Assembly: GCA_946478645.1 (NCBI GenBank)
Contig: CAMLCW010000346.1
Coordinates: forward strand, 1-5,448
DNA from: an uncultured Variovorax sp.
GTDB lineage: Bacteria; Pseudomonadota; Gammaproteobacteria; Burkholderiales; Burkholderiaceae
Direction of reading: 5' to 3'
Length of the DNA stretch: 5,448 nucleotides
Of this stretch, positions 1 through 5,448 are shown piece by piece. The position numbers and the translations under genes are program-made. The notes under the pieces are model-generated. The model was given only the letters and a program-made list of their open reading frames with translations. It was not told the origin of the DNA and searched no databases. How positions within the stretch are numbered: position 1 is the first letter of the stretch; the number at the start of each line of letters is the position of its first letter.

Positions 1-8
1 GTATTACT

Positions 9-115
9 CCCTCTCCCTCTGGGAGAGGGTTGGGGTGAGGGCGACTGCGATAGATCGAGCGCGCTTCTGCCAACGCCGCCAGCCCTCACCCTGACCCTCT
101 CCAAGAGGGAGAGGG
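9..115. repeat. Paired inverted REP/BIME-like palindromic repeat
   Basis: Two 33-base arms at 9-41 and 83-115 are inverted copies of each other, matching at 30 of 33 positions and separated by a 41-base spacer. Each arm also folds on itself. The left arm has a perfect 9-bp stem (CCCTCTCCC at 9-17 with GGGAGAGGG at 21-29, 3-base loop); the right arm has an 8-bp stem (95-102 with 108-115, 5-base loop). Each arm carries the tail GGGTGAGGG or its complement. Two facing palindromes with a conserved tail is the layout of REP elements in a BIME, and this CCCTCTCCC/GGGAGAGGG type is common in proteobacterial intergenic space (from memory, not searched). It lies about 90 bases past the stop of the M55 peptidase gene. 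There it could protect the 3' end of the message or weakly end transcription, but no run of T follows, so it is not a classical terminator. The rest of the left flank (116-203) shows no gene or other clear signal. Confidence 0.8.
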
Positions 116-203
116 AAGGGGAAAGAGGGCCGAGCGCAGCGATGGCCCGTCGGTCCCCCAATCCCCTCTGGCTGCGCCGAGACGCGGCGTGTTTCGCAAC
201 AGC

Positions 204-1025
204 TCAGCGCAACATCGACGACATCGCCGAGCAGCAGTTCAGCATCCGCACCGCCGCTTCGACAGAGTCAGCCGTGAAGCGCAGCGTCACCCCGTCGAGC
301 CGCTCGAACGCGGGCCACTGGCAGAACAGGTCCGCAAGCGCAGGCGACTGCGCGCGCAGCGTGACCGTTTGCGGTCCTGCGAAGACCAGCGGCTTGGCCG
401 CCACGCGCGACTCGACGCCGCGCTTCGCGCCTTCGCGGATCGCGCGCCGCGCGCGCTCGGGAGACAGCGACACGCCGCTGGTGTTGCCCGTCGCCTTCTT
501 GGTCTCGACGAACACCGCCTGCGGGAACAGCGCCCGGTTTTCGTCGATGAACACGTCGTCGCCGCTCGCCATCACCACCGGCACGCCGTATTCGCCGGCC
601 AGCGCGCCATAGAGCCCGGCCTCGCCGAGTTCCTGCCCGCCGAGCGACACGCTGGCGAAGGCGAAGCTGTTGATCGTGTGCGCGAGGATGCCGCGCCCCT
701 GCGCGCGCGAGTGGTAGCCGACCATGCAGAGCGCGTCCACGCCGCCGTGCTCGACGCCCGCAACCATGCTCAGGTAGCGCGGCTTGCCCTGCACCACCTG
801 GGCGCGGGGGTCGAGCACGTCGGGCGGCATGTTGCGGAAGCCGCCATGCGAATCGTTGACCAGCACCTCGGTCGCGCCCGCGTCGAAGGCACCGGCAATG
901 GCTGCGTTGGCCTCCTGCGCCATGAGCAGGCGGGCGCGTTCGAACTCGGGGTTGCCGGGGCGCACCTGCTCGGGGTGGTAGACGCCGGCGACGCCTTCGA
1001 TGTCGGTGGAGATCAGGACTTTCAT
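204..1025 (-). CDS. M55-family zinc D-aminopeptidase (DppA-like)
   Basis: This 273-residue protein resembles Bacillus subtilis DppA (about 274 residues), a cytoplasmic zinc-dependent D-aminopeptidase that forms a ring-shaped decamer and releases N-terminal D-amino acids from short peptides. The family start is intact: MKVLISTDIEGVAGV, with Asp8 and Glu10 as expected zinc ligands. His60 in VNDSHGG and His105 in VGYHS match further ligands. His116 in LAHTIN matches the active-site histidine, and Glu135 in the GEAG stretch (or nearby Glu132) is the likely last ligand. SGDD at 155-158 is another family-typical segment. There is no signal peptide or membrane segment, so the enzyme should be cytoplasmic. 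The ATG start is fixed by the conserved N-terminus; the ribosome site before it is weak. The gene starts 19 bases after the P1 peptidase gene and is the last in the cluster. The family is secure and all recognised metal-site residues are present. The exact substrate is inferred: it could be D-Ala-containing peptides or another small peptide brought in by the neighbouring transporter. Confidence 0.93.
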   Translation of the reverse strand: MKVLISTDIEGVAGVYHPEQVRPGNPEFERARLLMAQEANAAIAGAFDAGATEVLVNDSHGGFRNMPPDVLDPRAQVVQGKPRYLSMVAGVEHGGVDALCMVGYHSRAQGRGILAHTINSFAFASVSLGGQELGEAGLYGALAGEYGVPVVMASGDDVFIDENRALFPQAVFVETKKATGNTSGVSLSPERARRAIREGAKRGVESRVAAKPLVFAGPQTVTLRAQSPALADLFCQWPAFERLDGVTLRFTADSVEAAVRMLNCCSAMSSMLR

Positions 1026-1044
1026 GTCAATCGACCAATCTATT

Positions 1045-2121
1045 TCAAAGAAGGGCGGCGGGCAGCAGGTTGGCCAATGCCTCGCGGCGGTGGCCGTCGC
1101 GGCCGGTCACGGTGGTGGCGCGCCACAGGGCATGCAGGATCGCCTGTTCGGTGCTGTCGGCCGCGGCCTGGAACAGCGGATCGAGGCATGCGTCGTGCAG
1201 CATCGGCACCGCCGGCATCGGGCGGTCGGCCTGGCCCGGCACGGTGTAGGCGGTGGAGAACGCCAGCACGATGTCGCCGCTGCCGTGCCCGAAGACCGAG
1301 CCGGTGCGCGCGAGGCCGGCGCCCGCGCGCAGCGCAAGGCGGCGCAGCTGGCGCGCGTCGAGCGGCGCGTCGGTGGCGACGACGATGATGATCGAGCCCT
1401 TTTCGGGTACGTCTTCGGCCGCATCTGCCGCGTCGCGCGCCGCCTGCAGCGCGGCGAGCCGGTCGCCCACAGCCTGGCCCGCAAGCAGCAGTTGCGGCTG
1501 GCGGCCGTAGTTCGCCAACACCAGCGTGCCCACCGTGTGGGAAGAAACACCATCCTGCGCGGGCACGCAGCGCGACGCACTGCCGATACCGCCCTTGAGC
1601 CCGAAGCTCGACATGCCGCGCCCTGCGCCTACGGAGCCCTGCGCAAAGTCGGGGCCGGCGCCTTGCAGCGCCTGCAGGTAGTCGGCCTCGGTCACGGCCA
1701 TGCGCTGCACGTCGTTGAGGAAGCCGTCGTTGCATTCGAACACCAGCGGGTTCACCGTCGGCAGTGCGCGGCCGGTCTCGGGGTTGCTCGCGATGCAGTC
1801 GCGAATCTGCGCGGTAGCGACGGTGCCGACGGAGAAGGTGTTGGTCAGTGCGATCGGCGTCTCGAGCAGGCCGAGCTCATCGACCTGCACCAGCCCCACG
1901 CTCTTGCCGAAGCCATTGAGCACCACGGCCGCGGCCGGCACCTTGTCGCGGAACGGGTCGCCCGCGTGCGGGCGCACCACGGTGACGCCGGTCTGCACCG
2001 GGCCGTCGTCCAAGGTGCGGTGGCCGACAGTGACGCCGGGCACGTCGCTGATTGCGTCGCGCGAGCCAGCCGGCAGGCGGCCGATGAAGGGCAGAGCGTC
2101 CGTCGATTCGTTCAAGGCCAT
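1045..2121 (-). CDS. P1-family self-processing aminopeptidase (DmpA/BapA-like)
   Basis: This 358-residue protein belongs to MEROPS family P1 (peptidase S58, DmpA fold), which includes L-aminopeptidase D-Ala-esterase/amidase DmpA and the beta-peptidyl aminopeptidases. Such enzymes are made as one chain and cut themselves before a serine that becomes the new N-terminal nucleophile. Here the cut is predicted between Gly242 and Ser243 in KGSIIIVVATDAPL, giving subunits of about 242 and 116 residues. Other family landmarks are the N-terminal DVPGVTVGH (26-34), NGFGK (69-73), Asn204 in the LVLANYG segment (matching the DmpA oxyanion asparagine), and Ser281 and Asp283 in GHGSGD. Ser281 sits 38 residues after the nucleophile, the same spacing as Ser250 to Ser288 in DmpA. 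No signal peptide is seen, so it is probably cytoplasmic. The ATG at 2121 is chosen because it lies 11 bases past the gsiD stop and gives the usual length and N-terminus. No good Shine-Dalgarno precedes it, so translation may be coupled to gsiD. The family is certain; whether it prefers beta-, D- or L-residues cannot be read from sequence. Confidence 0.94.
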   Translation of the reverse strand: MALNESTDALPFIGRLPAGSRDAISDVPGVTVGHRTLDDGPVQTGVTVVRPHAGDPFRDKVPAAAVVLNGFGKSVGLVQVDELGLLETPIALTNTFSVGTVATAQIRDCIASNPETGRALPTVNPLVFECNDGFLNDVQRMAVTEADYLQALQGAGPDFAQGSVGAGRGMSSFGLKGGIGSASRCVPAQDGVSSHTVGTLVLANYGRQPQLLLAGQAVGDRLAALQAARDAADAAEDVPEKGSIIIVVATDAPLDARQLRRLALRAGAGLARTGSVFGHGSGDIVLAFSTAYTVPGQADRPMPAVPMLHDACLDPLFQAAADSTEQAILHALWRATTVTGRDGHRREALANLLPAALL

Positions 2122-2132
2122 TCGTGCAGCGG

Positions 2133-3062
2133 CTATTGCCGGTCGATCTTCGGGTCGAGCGCGTCGCGCAGCGCATCGCCCAGCAGGTTGAAAGCCAGCA
2201 CCGTGAAGAAGATCGCCAGGCTCGGGAACAGCGCCACGTGGGGCGAGGTGACCATGTCCGCGCGCGCCTCGTTGAGCATCGCGCCCCATTCGGGCGTGGG
2301 CGGCTGCGCGCCCATGCCGAGGAACGAGAGGCTCGCGGCCGTGATGATCGAGGTGCCCACGCGCATCGAGAAATACACCACGATCGACGAGATCGTGCCC
2401 GGCAGGATGTGGCGCACGATGATGGTCCAGTCCGACGCGCCGATGCTGCGCTCGGCCTCGATGTAGGTCTGCTGCTTGAGCACCAGCGTGTTGCCGCGCA
2501 CCAGCCGCGCGAACGCCGGCACGCTGAACACCGACACCGCCACCACCACGTTGGTCATGCTGCTGCCGAGGATGGCCACGACGCCGAGCGCGAGCAAGAT
2601 GCCCGGAAACGCGAACAGCACGTCGGAGATGCGCATCACGATGCGGTCCCACCAGCCTTCGTAGTAGCCCGCGAGCAGGCCGAAGGTGGTGCCGACGATG
2701 CCGCCGACCAGCACCGACAGGAAGCCCGCCATCAGCGAGATGCGCGTGCCCGCGAGGATGCGGCTGAAGATGTCGCGCCCGAGCGGGTCGACGCCGAACC
2801 AGTGCGCGGCCGAGGGGCCGGTGTTCAGCATGTCGTAGTCGAAGAAGTTCTCGGCGTCGTAGGGCGAGATCCAGGGCGCGAACACCGCGACGAGCACCAG
2901 CAGCAGCACGAAGGCCGCGGCCACCAGGCCGACCGGCTGGTTCTTGAAGCGCCGCCAGCATTCGCCCCAGGGCGTGCGGACCTTGCCCGCGGTCTGGACG
3001 GTGGCCACCGGCTCGGTGGCGGGGACGAGTGTTTCGGCGGGAGCGCCGGTCGCTTGCGTCAT
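2133..3062 (-). CDS. gsiD: Glutathione/peptide ABC transporter permease GsiD
   Basis: This is the second inner-membrane permease (309 residues) of a dipeptide/glutathione-type ABC importer; with GsiC it forms the channel. It follows E. coli GsiD (about 303 residues, from memory) almost throughout. Examples are [12 protein letters not shown] at 28-39, [11 protein letters not shown] at 67-77, [15 protein letters not shown] at 87-101, [13 protein letters not shown] at 128-140, and a conserved C-terminal end [11 protein letters not shown]. Hydrophobic segments lie near 43-64, 108-132, 146-165, 169-183, 222-241 and 278-295. The EAA loop that contacts the ATPase is at about 200-222 ([12 protein letters not shown] to RHILPG). 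A hydrophilic, Ala/Thr/Pro-rich N-terminal tail of some 28 residues differs from the E. coli protein; such tails vary in this family. The start at 3062 is supported by GAGG 8 bases upstream, overlapping the gsiC stop. A longer ATG at 3116 would overlap gsiC by 44 bases and is unlikely. The gsiC-gsiD gap is 10 bases. Confidence 0.95.
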   Translation of the reverse strand: MTQATGAPAETLVPATEPVATVQTAGKVRTPWGECWRRFKNQPVGLVAAAFVLLLVLVAVFAPWISPYDAENFFDYDMLNTGPSAAHWFGVDPLGRDIFSRILAGTRISLMAGFLSVLVGGIVGTTFGLLAGYYEGWWDRIVMRISDVLFAFPGILLALGVVAILGSSMTNVVVAVSVFSVPAFARLVRGNTLVLKQQTYIEAERSIGASDWTIIVRHILPGTISSIVVYFSMRVGTSIITAASLSFLGMGAQPPTPEWGAMLNEARADMVTSPHVALFPSLAIFFTVLAFNLLGDALRDALDPKIDRQ

Positions 3063-3070
3063 GGCGCGTG

Positions 3071-3074
3071 CCTC
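3071..3074 (-). promoter_or_regulatory. Ribosome binding site of gsiD, overlapping the gsiC stop
   Basis: Read on the minus strand, the gsiC stop and following bases are TGAGGCACGCGCC and then ATG. The GAGG begins inside the stop codon and ends 8 bases before the gsiD start. This fixes the gsiD start at 3062 and suggests that ribosomes finishing gsiC help initiate gsiD. Confidence 0.7.
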
Positions 3075-3993
3075 ACTTGTAGCGGATGGTCGGGTTGATG
3101 AAGCCGTAAAGCACATCGACCACGAGGTTGATCAAAATGAATTCGAGCGAGAACAGCAGTACCAGCGTCTGGATGACCGGGTAGTCGCGCATCTGCACCG
3201 CGTCGACCAGCAGCCGGCCGAGGCCGGGCCAGTTGAACACCGCCTCGACCAGGATCGAGCCGCCCAGCAAGAAGCCGAACTGCAGGCCCATCATCGTCAC
3301 GACCGGGATCAGCGCGTTGCGCAGGCAGTGCTTGATGATGACCACGCGCTCGCGCACGCCCTTGGCGCGTGCCGTGCGCACGAAGTCTTCCTGGATCACC
3401 TCGACGAACGATGCGCGTGTGAAGCGCGCCATCACCGCGGCCACTGCGGCGCCGAGCGTGATCGAGGGCAGGATGTAGTGTTGCCAGGTGCTGGCGCCCA
3501 CCGTGGGCAGCCAGCCGAGCTGGACCGAGAAGATCTGCATCAGCAGCATGCCGAGTGCAAATGCCGGAAAGGAGATGCCCGACACCGCCAGCGTCATGCC
3601 GATGCGGTCGGGCCATTGGTTGCGGAACACCGCCGAGACGATGCCGATGCCCATGCCGAAGATCACCGCCCACATCATGCTGGTGATCGTGAGCATCACC
3701 GTCGGGAAGAAGCGCTCGGCGATCTCGGTGGACACCGGCCGCCGCGTGCGGATCGAGGTGCCGAAGTCGCCCTGCAGCATCTGGGTGAAGAAGCTCGCGA
3801 ACTGCTGCGGCAGCGGCTTGTCGAGCCCGAGCTCGGCGCGGACCATGGCCACCGTCTGGTCGTCGGCGTCCTGTCCGGCAGCCAGGCGCGCCGGGTCGCC
3901 GGGCAGCATGTGCACGAACAGGAACACCAGCACCGCCACGATGAGCAGCGTGGGGATCAGGCCCAGCAGTCGTTTGAGAAAGTAGTTCAGCAT
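3073..3993 (-). CDS. gsiC: Glutathione/peptide ABC transporter permease GsiC
   Basis: This is the first inner-membrane permease of the importer, 306 residues, the same length I recall for E. coli GsiC and similar along the whole chain. Recognisable stretches are [19 protein letters not shown] at the start, [12 protein letters not shown] at 26-37, [15 protein letters not shown] at 137-151, LGWLPTVGA at 159-167, QHYILPS at 171-177, [15 protein letters not shown] at 232-246 and the C-terminal NPTIRYK. Hydrophobic segments lie near 9-29, 98-121, 135-156, 173-190, 229-250 and 277-299, giving six membrane passes. The EAA-type coupling loop is at about 206-230 (RTARAKGV to RNALIP), where the partner ATPase would dock. 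The ATG at 3993 is chosen because it reproduces the family N-terminus. A GTG 24 bases upstream is in frame but falls inside a hairpin stem and would add residues the family lacks. There is no strong Shine-Dalgarno before the ATG. The family is very secure; the transported ligand (glutathione or another small peptide) is not settled by sequence. Confidence 0.96.
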   Translation of the reverse strand: MLNYFLKRLLGLIPTLLIVAVLVFLFVHMLPGDPARLAAGQDADDQTVAMVRAELGLDKPLPQQFASFFTQMLQGDFGTSIRTRRPVSTEIAERFFPTVMLTITSMMWAVIFGMGIGIVSAVFRNQWPDRIGMTLAVSGISFPAFALGMLLMQIFSVQLGWLPTVGASTWQHYILPSITLGAAVAAVMARFTRASFVEVIQEDFVRTARAKGVRERVVIIKHCLRNALIPVVTMMGLQFGFLLGGSILVEAVFNWPGLGRLLVDAVQMRDYPVIQTLVLLFSLEFILINLVVDVLYGFINPTIRYK

Positions 3994-4012
3994 AGGAGCA
4001 GCCCGTTCGGGA

Positions 4013-4096
4013 GACACCGCGGAACCGGCTCTGCCGGGCCGCTGGTGTCGCCCCCTTGAGGGGGAGGCGGCTACACGAAGTGAGCCGCTTCGGGGG
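4013..4096. repeat. Three-hairpin intergenic repeat between gsiB and gsiC
   Basis: The 107-base gap between gsiB and gsiC is filled by stacked palindromes. Hairpin one (4013-4049) pairs GACACCGCGG (4013-4022) with CCGC plus GGTGTC (4039-4042, 4044-4049), leaving one bulged base, and has an inner CCGG/CCGG stem around CTCTG. Hairpin two (4051-4064) pairs CCCCC with GGGGG around TTGA. Hairpin three (4065-4090) pairs AGGCGGCT with AGCCGCTT (one G-T wobble) and can extend by CAC with GTG. The segment ends in CGGGGGTGGG, which could compete for the C-run of hairpin two. There is no T-run on either side, so it is not a standard terminator. It resembles a dispersed intergenic repeat that I associate with Variovorax and relatives (from memory). 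In the transcript it could block 3' decay of the gsiB message and so raise binding protein over permease, a common arrangement in ABC importers; this role is inferred. Confidence 0.75.
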
Positions 4097-4100
4097 TGGG

Positions 4101-5448
4101 TTAGTTCGTCGAGATCGCGTCGATGTTGATGTTGCCGTCAGGCATCACATGCACGCCCGAGAGCCGCTTGGCATGCGCCGACAGGTTCTGCTCGGTGACC
4201 AGCGGCACGCGCGGCAGGTCCTTGCGGATCTGTTCCTGCGCCGTCTTGTAGAGCGCGGCCTTCTCTGCGTCGTCCACCGTCACGAGCGCCTTGGCGATGG
4301 CGTTGTCGACCACCTCGTTCTTGTAGAACGACATGTTGTTGAGCTTGGGTGCCCAGGCTTCCGAGGCGAACAGCGGGCGCAGGGCCCAGTCGGCTTCACC
4401 GGTCGACGACGACCAGCCGGTGTAGTACATGCGGACCTTGGCCGTCTTCGGATCGGGCCACGAGTCGACCATCTCCGCGCGCTGGCCCACTTCGAGCGCC
4501 TGCACCTGCAGCTTGATGCCGATCTGCGCGAGCTGCTGCTGCACGAACTGGATCGTCTTCTGGCTCGTCGTGTTGCTGTAGGCACTCCACAGCACCGACT
4601 CGAAGCCGTTCGGGTAGCCGGCTTCCTTCATCAGTTCCTTGGCCTTCTTCAGGTCGTAGGGAATGGGGTCCATCTTCACGGCGTACTTCACGCCCTGCGG
4701 CACCACGCCCTGCGCCGGGAAGGCATAGCCGCCGAACGCGACCTTGGCCAGCGCTTCCTTGTTGATGGCGTAGCCGATGGCTTCGCGCACCTTCGGGTTG
4801 TCATACGGCTTGTGCTGCATGTTGAAAGCCAGGAAGCGCACGATGATCGAGGGCGTGGCCACCACTTCGAGCTTGTCGCTCTTCTTCAGCAGCTCGGCCT
4901 GCTCGTAGGGAATGGGGAACGCGAAGTCGGCTTCGCCGGTCTGCAGCATCGCGGCGCGCGTGTTGTTCTCGAGCACCGGCTTCCACTGCACCGTGTCGAC
5001 CTTCGGATGGCCCTTCTTCCAGTAGCCGTCGAACTTCTTGGCCTTGACCGCTTCGGTCTGCTTCCACTCGACGAACTCGAACGGGCCGGTGCCCACGGGA
5101 TGGAAGGCGATGTCCTTGTTGCCCCACTTCTTGAGCGCGGTGGGCGAGATCATCGCGGCCGATGCGTGGGCCAGCGAGTTGATGAAAGGACCGAAGGGCT
5201 CCTTCAGCGTGATGCGCACCGTGGTCGGGTTGACCGCCTCGACCTTGCTCACGCGGTTGAACTGGTTGTAGCGCAGCAGCTTGTTGTCCTGGTTCAGCAC
5301 GCGCTCGAGCGTGAACTTCACGGCTTCCGCGTTGAAGTCGGTGCCGTCATGGAACTTGACCCCCGAGCGCAGCTTGATCGTGTAGACCAGGCCGTCCTTC
5401 GAGACCTCGTAGCTCTCGGCGAGCACGTTCTGCACCTTCAGGTCCTTG
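4101..5448 (-). CDS. gsiB: Glutathione/peptide ABC transporter substrate-binding protein GsiB, 5'-partial
   Basis: This is the periplasmic solute-binding protein (SBP_bac_5 family) that captures the ligand and delivers it to GsiC/GsiD. The window holds the last 448 residues. The frame is open to the right edge, so the signal peptide and roughly 66 further residues lie outside; the summed length (about 514) fits E. coli GsiB (512, from memory). The visible part begins [16 protein letters not shown], matching the family around residue 67, so the GTG at 5435 is an internal valine codon, not a start. Family stretches, numbered from the first visible residue, are [13 protein letters not shown] (31-43), [13 protein letters not shown] (116-128), [18 protein letters not shown] (161-178), [13 protein letters not shown] (217-229), EAGYPNGF (275-282) and [14 protein letters not shown] (343-356). 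TGEADWAL is shared with E. coli GsiB and argues for the Gsi subgroup over general oligopeptide binders. The gene ends in TAA, 107 bases before gsiC. Ligand identity remains open. Confidence 0.94.
   Translation of the reverse strand, partial: KDLKVQNVLAESYEVSKDGLVYTIKLRSGVKFHDGTDFNAEAVKFTLERVLNQDNKLLRYNQFNRVSKVEAVNPTTVRITLKEPFGPFINSLAHASAAMISPTALKKWGNKDIAFHPVGTGPFEFVEWKQTEAVKAKKFDGYWKKGHPKVDTVQWKPVLENNTRAAMLQTGEADFAFPIPYEQAELLKKSDKLEVVATPSIIVRFLAFNMQHKPYDNPKVREAIGYAINKEALAKVAFGGYAFPAQGVVPQGVKYAVKMDPIPYDLKKAKELMKEAGYPNGFESVLWSAYSNTTSQKTIQFVQQQLAQIGIKLQVQALEVGQRAEMVDSWPDPKTAKVRMYYTGWSSSTGEADWALRPLFASEAWAPKLNNMSFYKNEVVDNAIAKALVTVDDAEKAALYKTAQEQIRKDLPRVPLVTEQNLSAHAKRLSGVHVMPDGNINIDAISTN

Noticed and set aside
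127..148. Small GGGCC/GGCCC inverted repeat in the left flank
   Set aside because: Only five base pairs around a 12-base loop, which is expected by chance in DNA this rich in G and C.
1045..2961. A 638-codon open frame that joins the P1 peptidase to a long N-terminal extension
   Set aside because: The extension runs out of frame through gsiD, is Arg/Ala/Gly-rich and resembles no protein. It is open only because stop codons are rare in GC-rich DNA. The P1 family N-terminus begins at 2121.
2133..3116. Longer gsiD start at 3116
   Set aside because: It would overlap gsiC by 44 bases and add 18 residues ([10 protein letters not shown] and on) that translate the gsiC 3' end in another frame. The ATG at 3062 has a proper ribosome site.
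3073..4017. Longer gsiC start at the GTG at 4017
   Set aside because: It adds 8 residues absent from the family and lies within a strong hairpin stem; the ATG at 3993 gives exactly the family N-terminus.
189..4059. Several long plus-strand open frames (189-1388, 1000-2466, 2124-3098, 2944-4059)
   Set aside because: All lie opposite well-recognised minus-strand genes, are rich in Arg, Ala, Gly or His as expected of antisense GC-rich frames, and show no family motifs.
4051..4090. Intrinsic transcription terminator between gsiB and gsiC
   Set aside because: Stable stems are present but no T-run follows in either direction, and gsiC/gsiD need the upstream transcript because no promoter is recognisable in the gap.

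Overview
The window reads as one gene cluster on the minus strand of a GC-rich beta-proteobacterium. A Comamonadaceae member such as Variovorax or a close relative is the best guess. That guess rests on the GC-rich third-position codon use, the close match of the transporter proteins to the glutathione-importer Gsi family, and an intergenic repeat of a type I associate with this family. It was not tested by any search.

In transcription order (right to left) the genes are: a 5'-truncated gsiB-like periplasmic solute-binding protein (4101-5448, running off the right edge); a 107-base gap filled by three stacked hairpins; gsiC (3073-3993) and gsiD (2133-3062), the two membrane permeases; a P1-family self-processing aminopeptidase of the DmpA type (1045-2121); and an M55-family zinc D-aminopeptidase of the DppA type (204-1025). 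From gsiC onward the genes are 10 to 19 bases apart, so they are almost certainly co-transcribed. The promoter, the signal peptide of GsiB and any ATPase gene (gsiA) are not in the window and would be expected to the right of it. The left 203 bases hold no gene. They contain a pair of facing, nearly identical GC-rich palindromes of the REP/BIME type, just past the last gene.

Functionally, the binding protein would capture a peptide-like ligand in the periplasm and GsiC/GsiD would form the channel, powered by an ATPase encoded elsewhere. Neither peptidase has a signal peptide, so both would act in the cytoplasm on the imported material. Both families attack small peptides with unusual residues: D-amino acids for M55, and beta-linked, D- or amidated N-terminal residues for P1. 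The cluster is therefore best read as an uptake-and-dismantling pathway for non-standard small peptides. Glutathione itself is a possible but unproven ligand. I found no RNA genes, CRISPR arrays, insertion sequences or phage genes.
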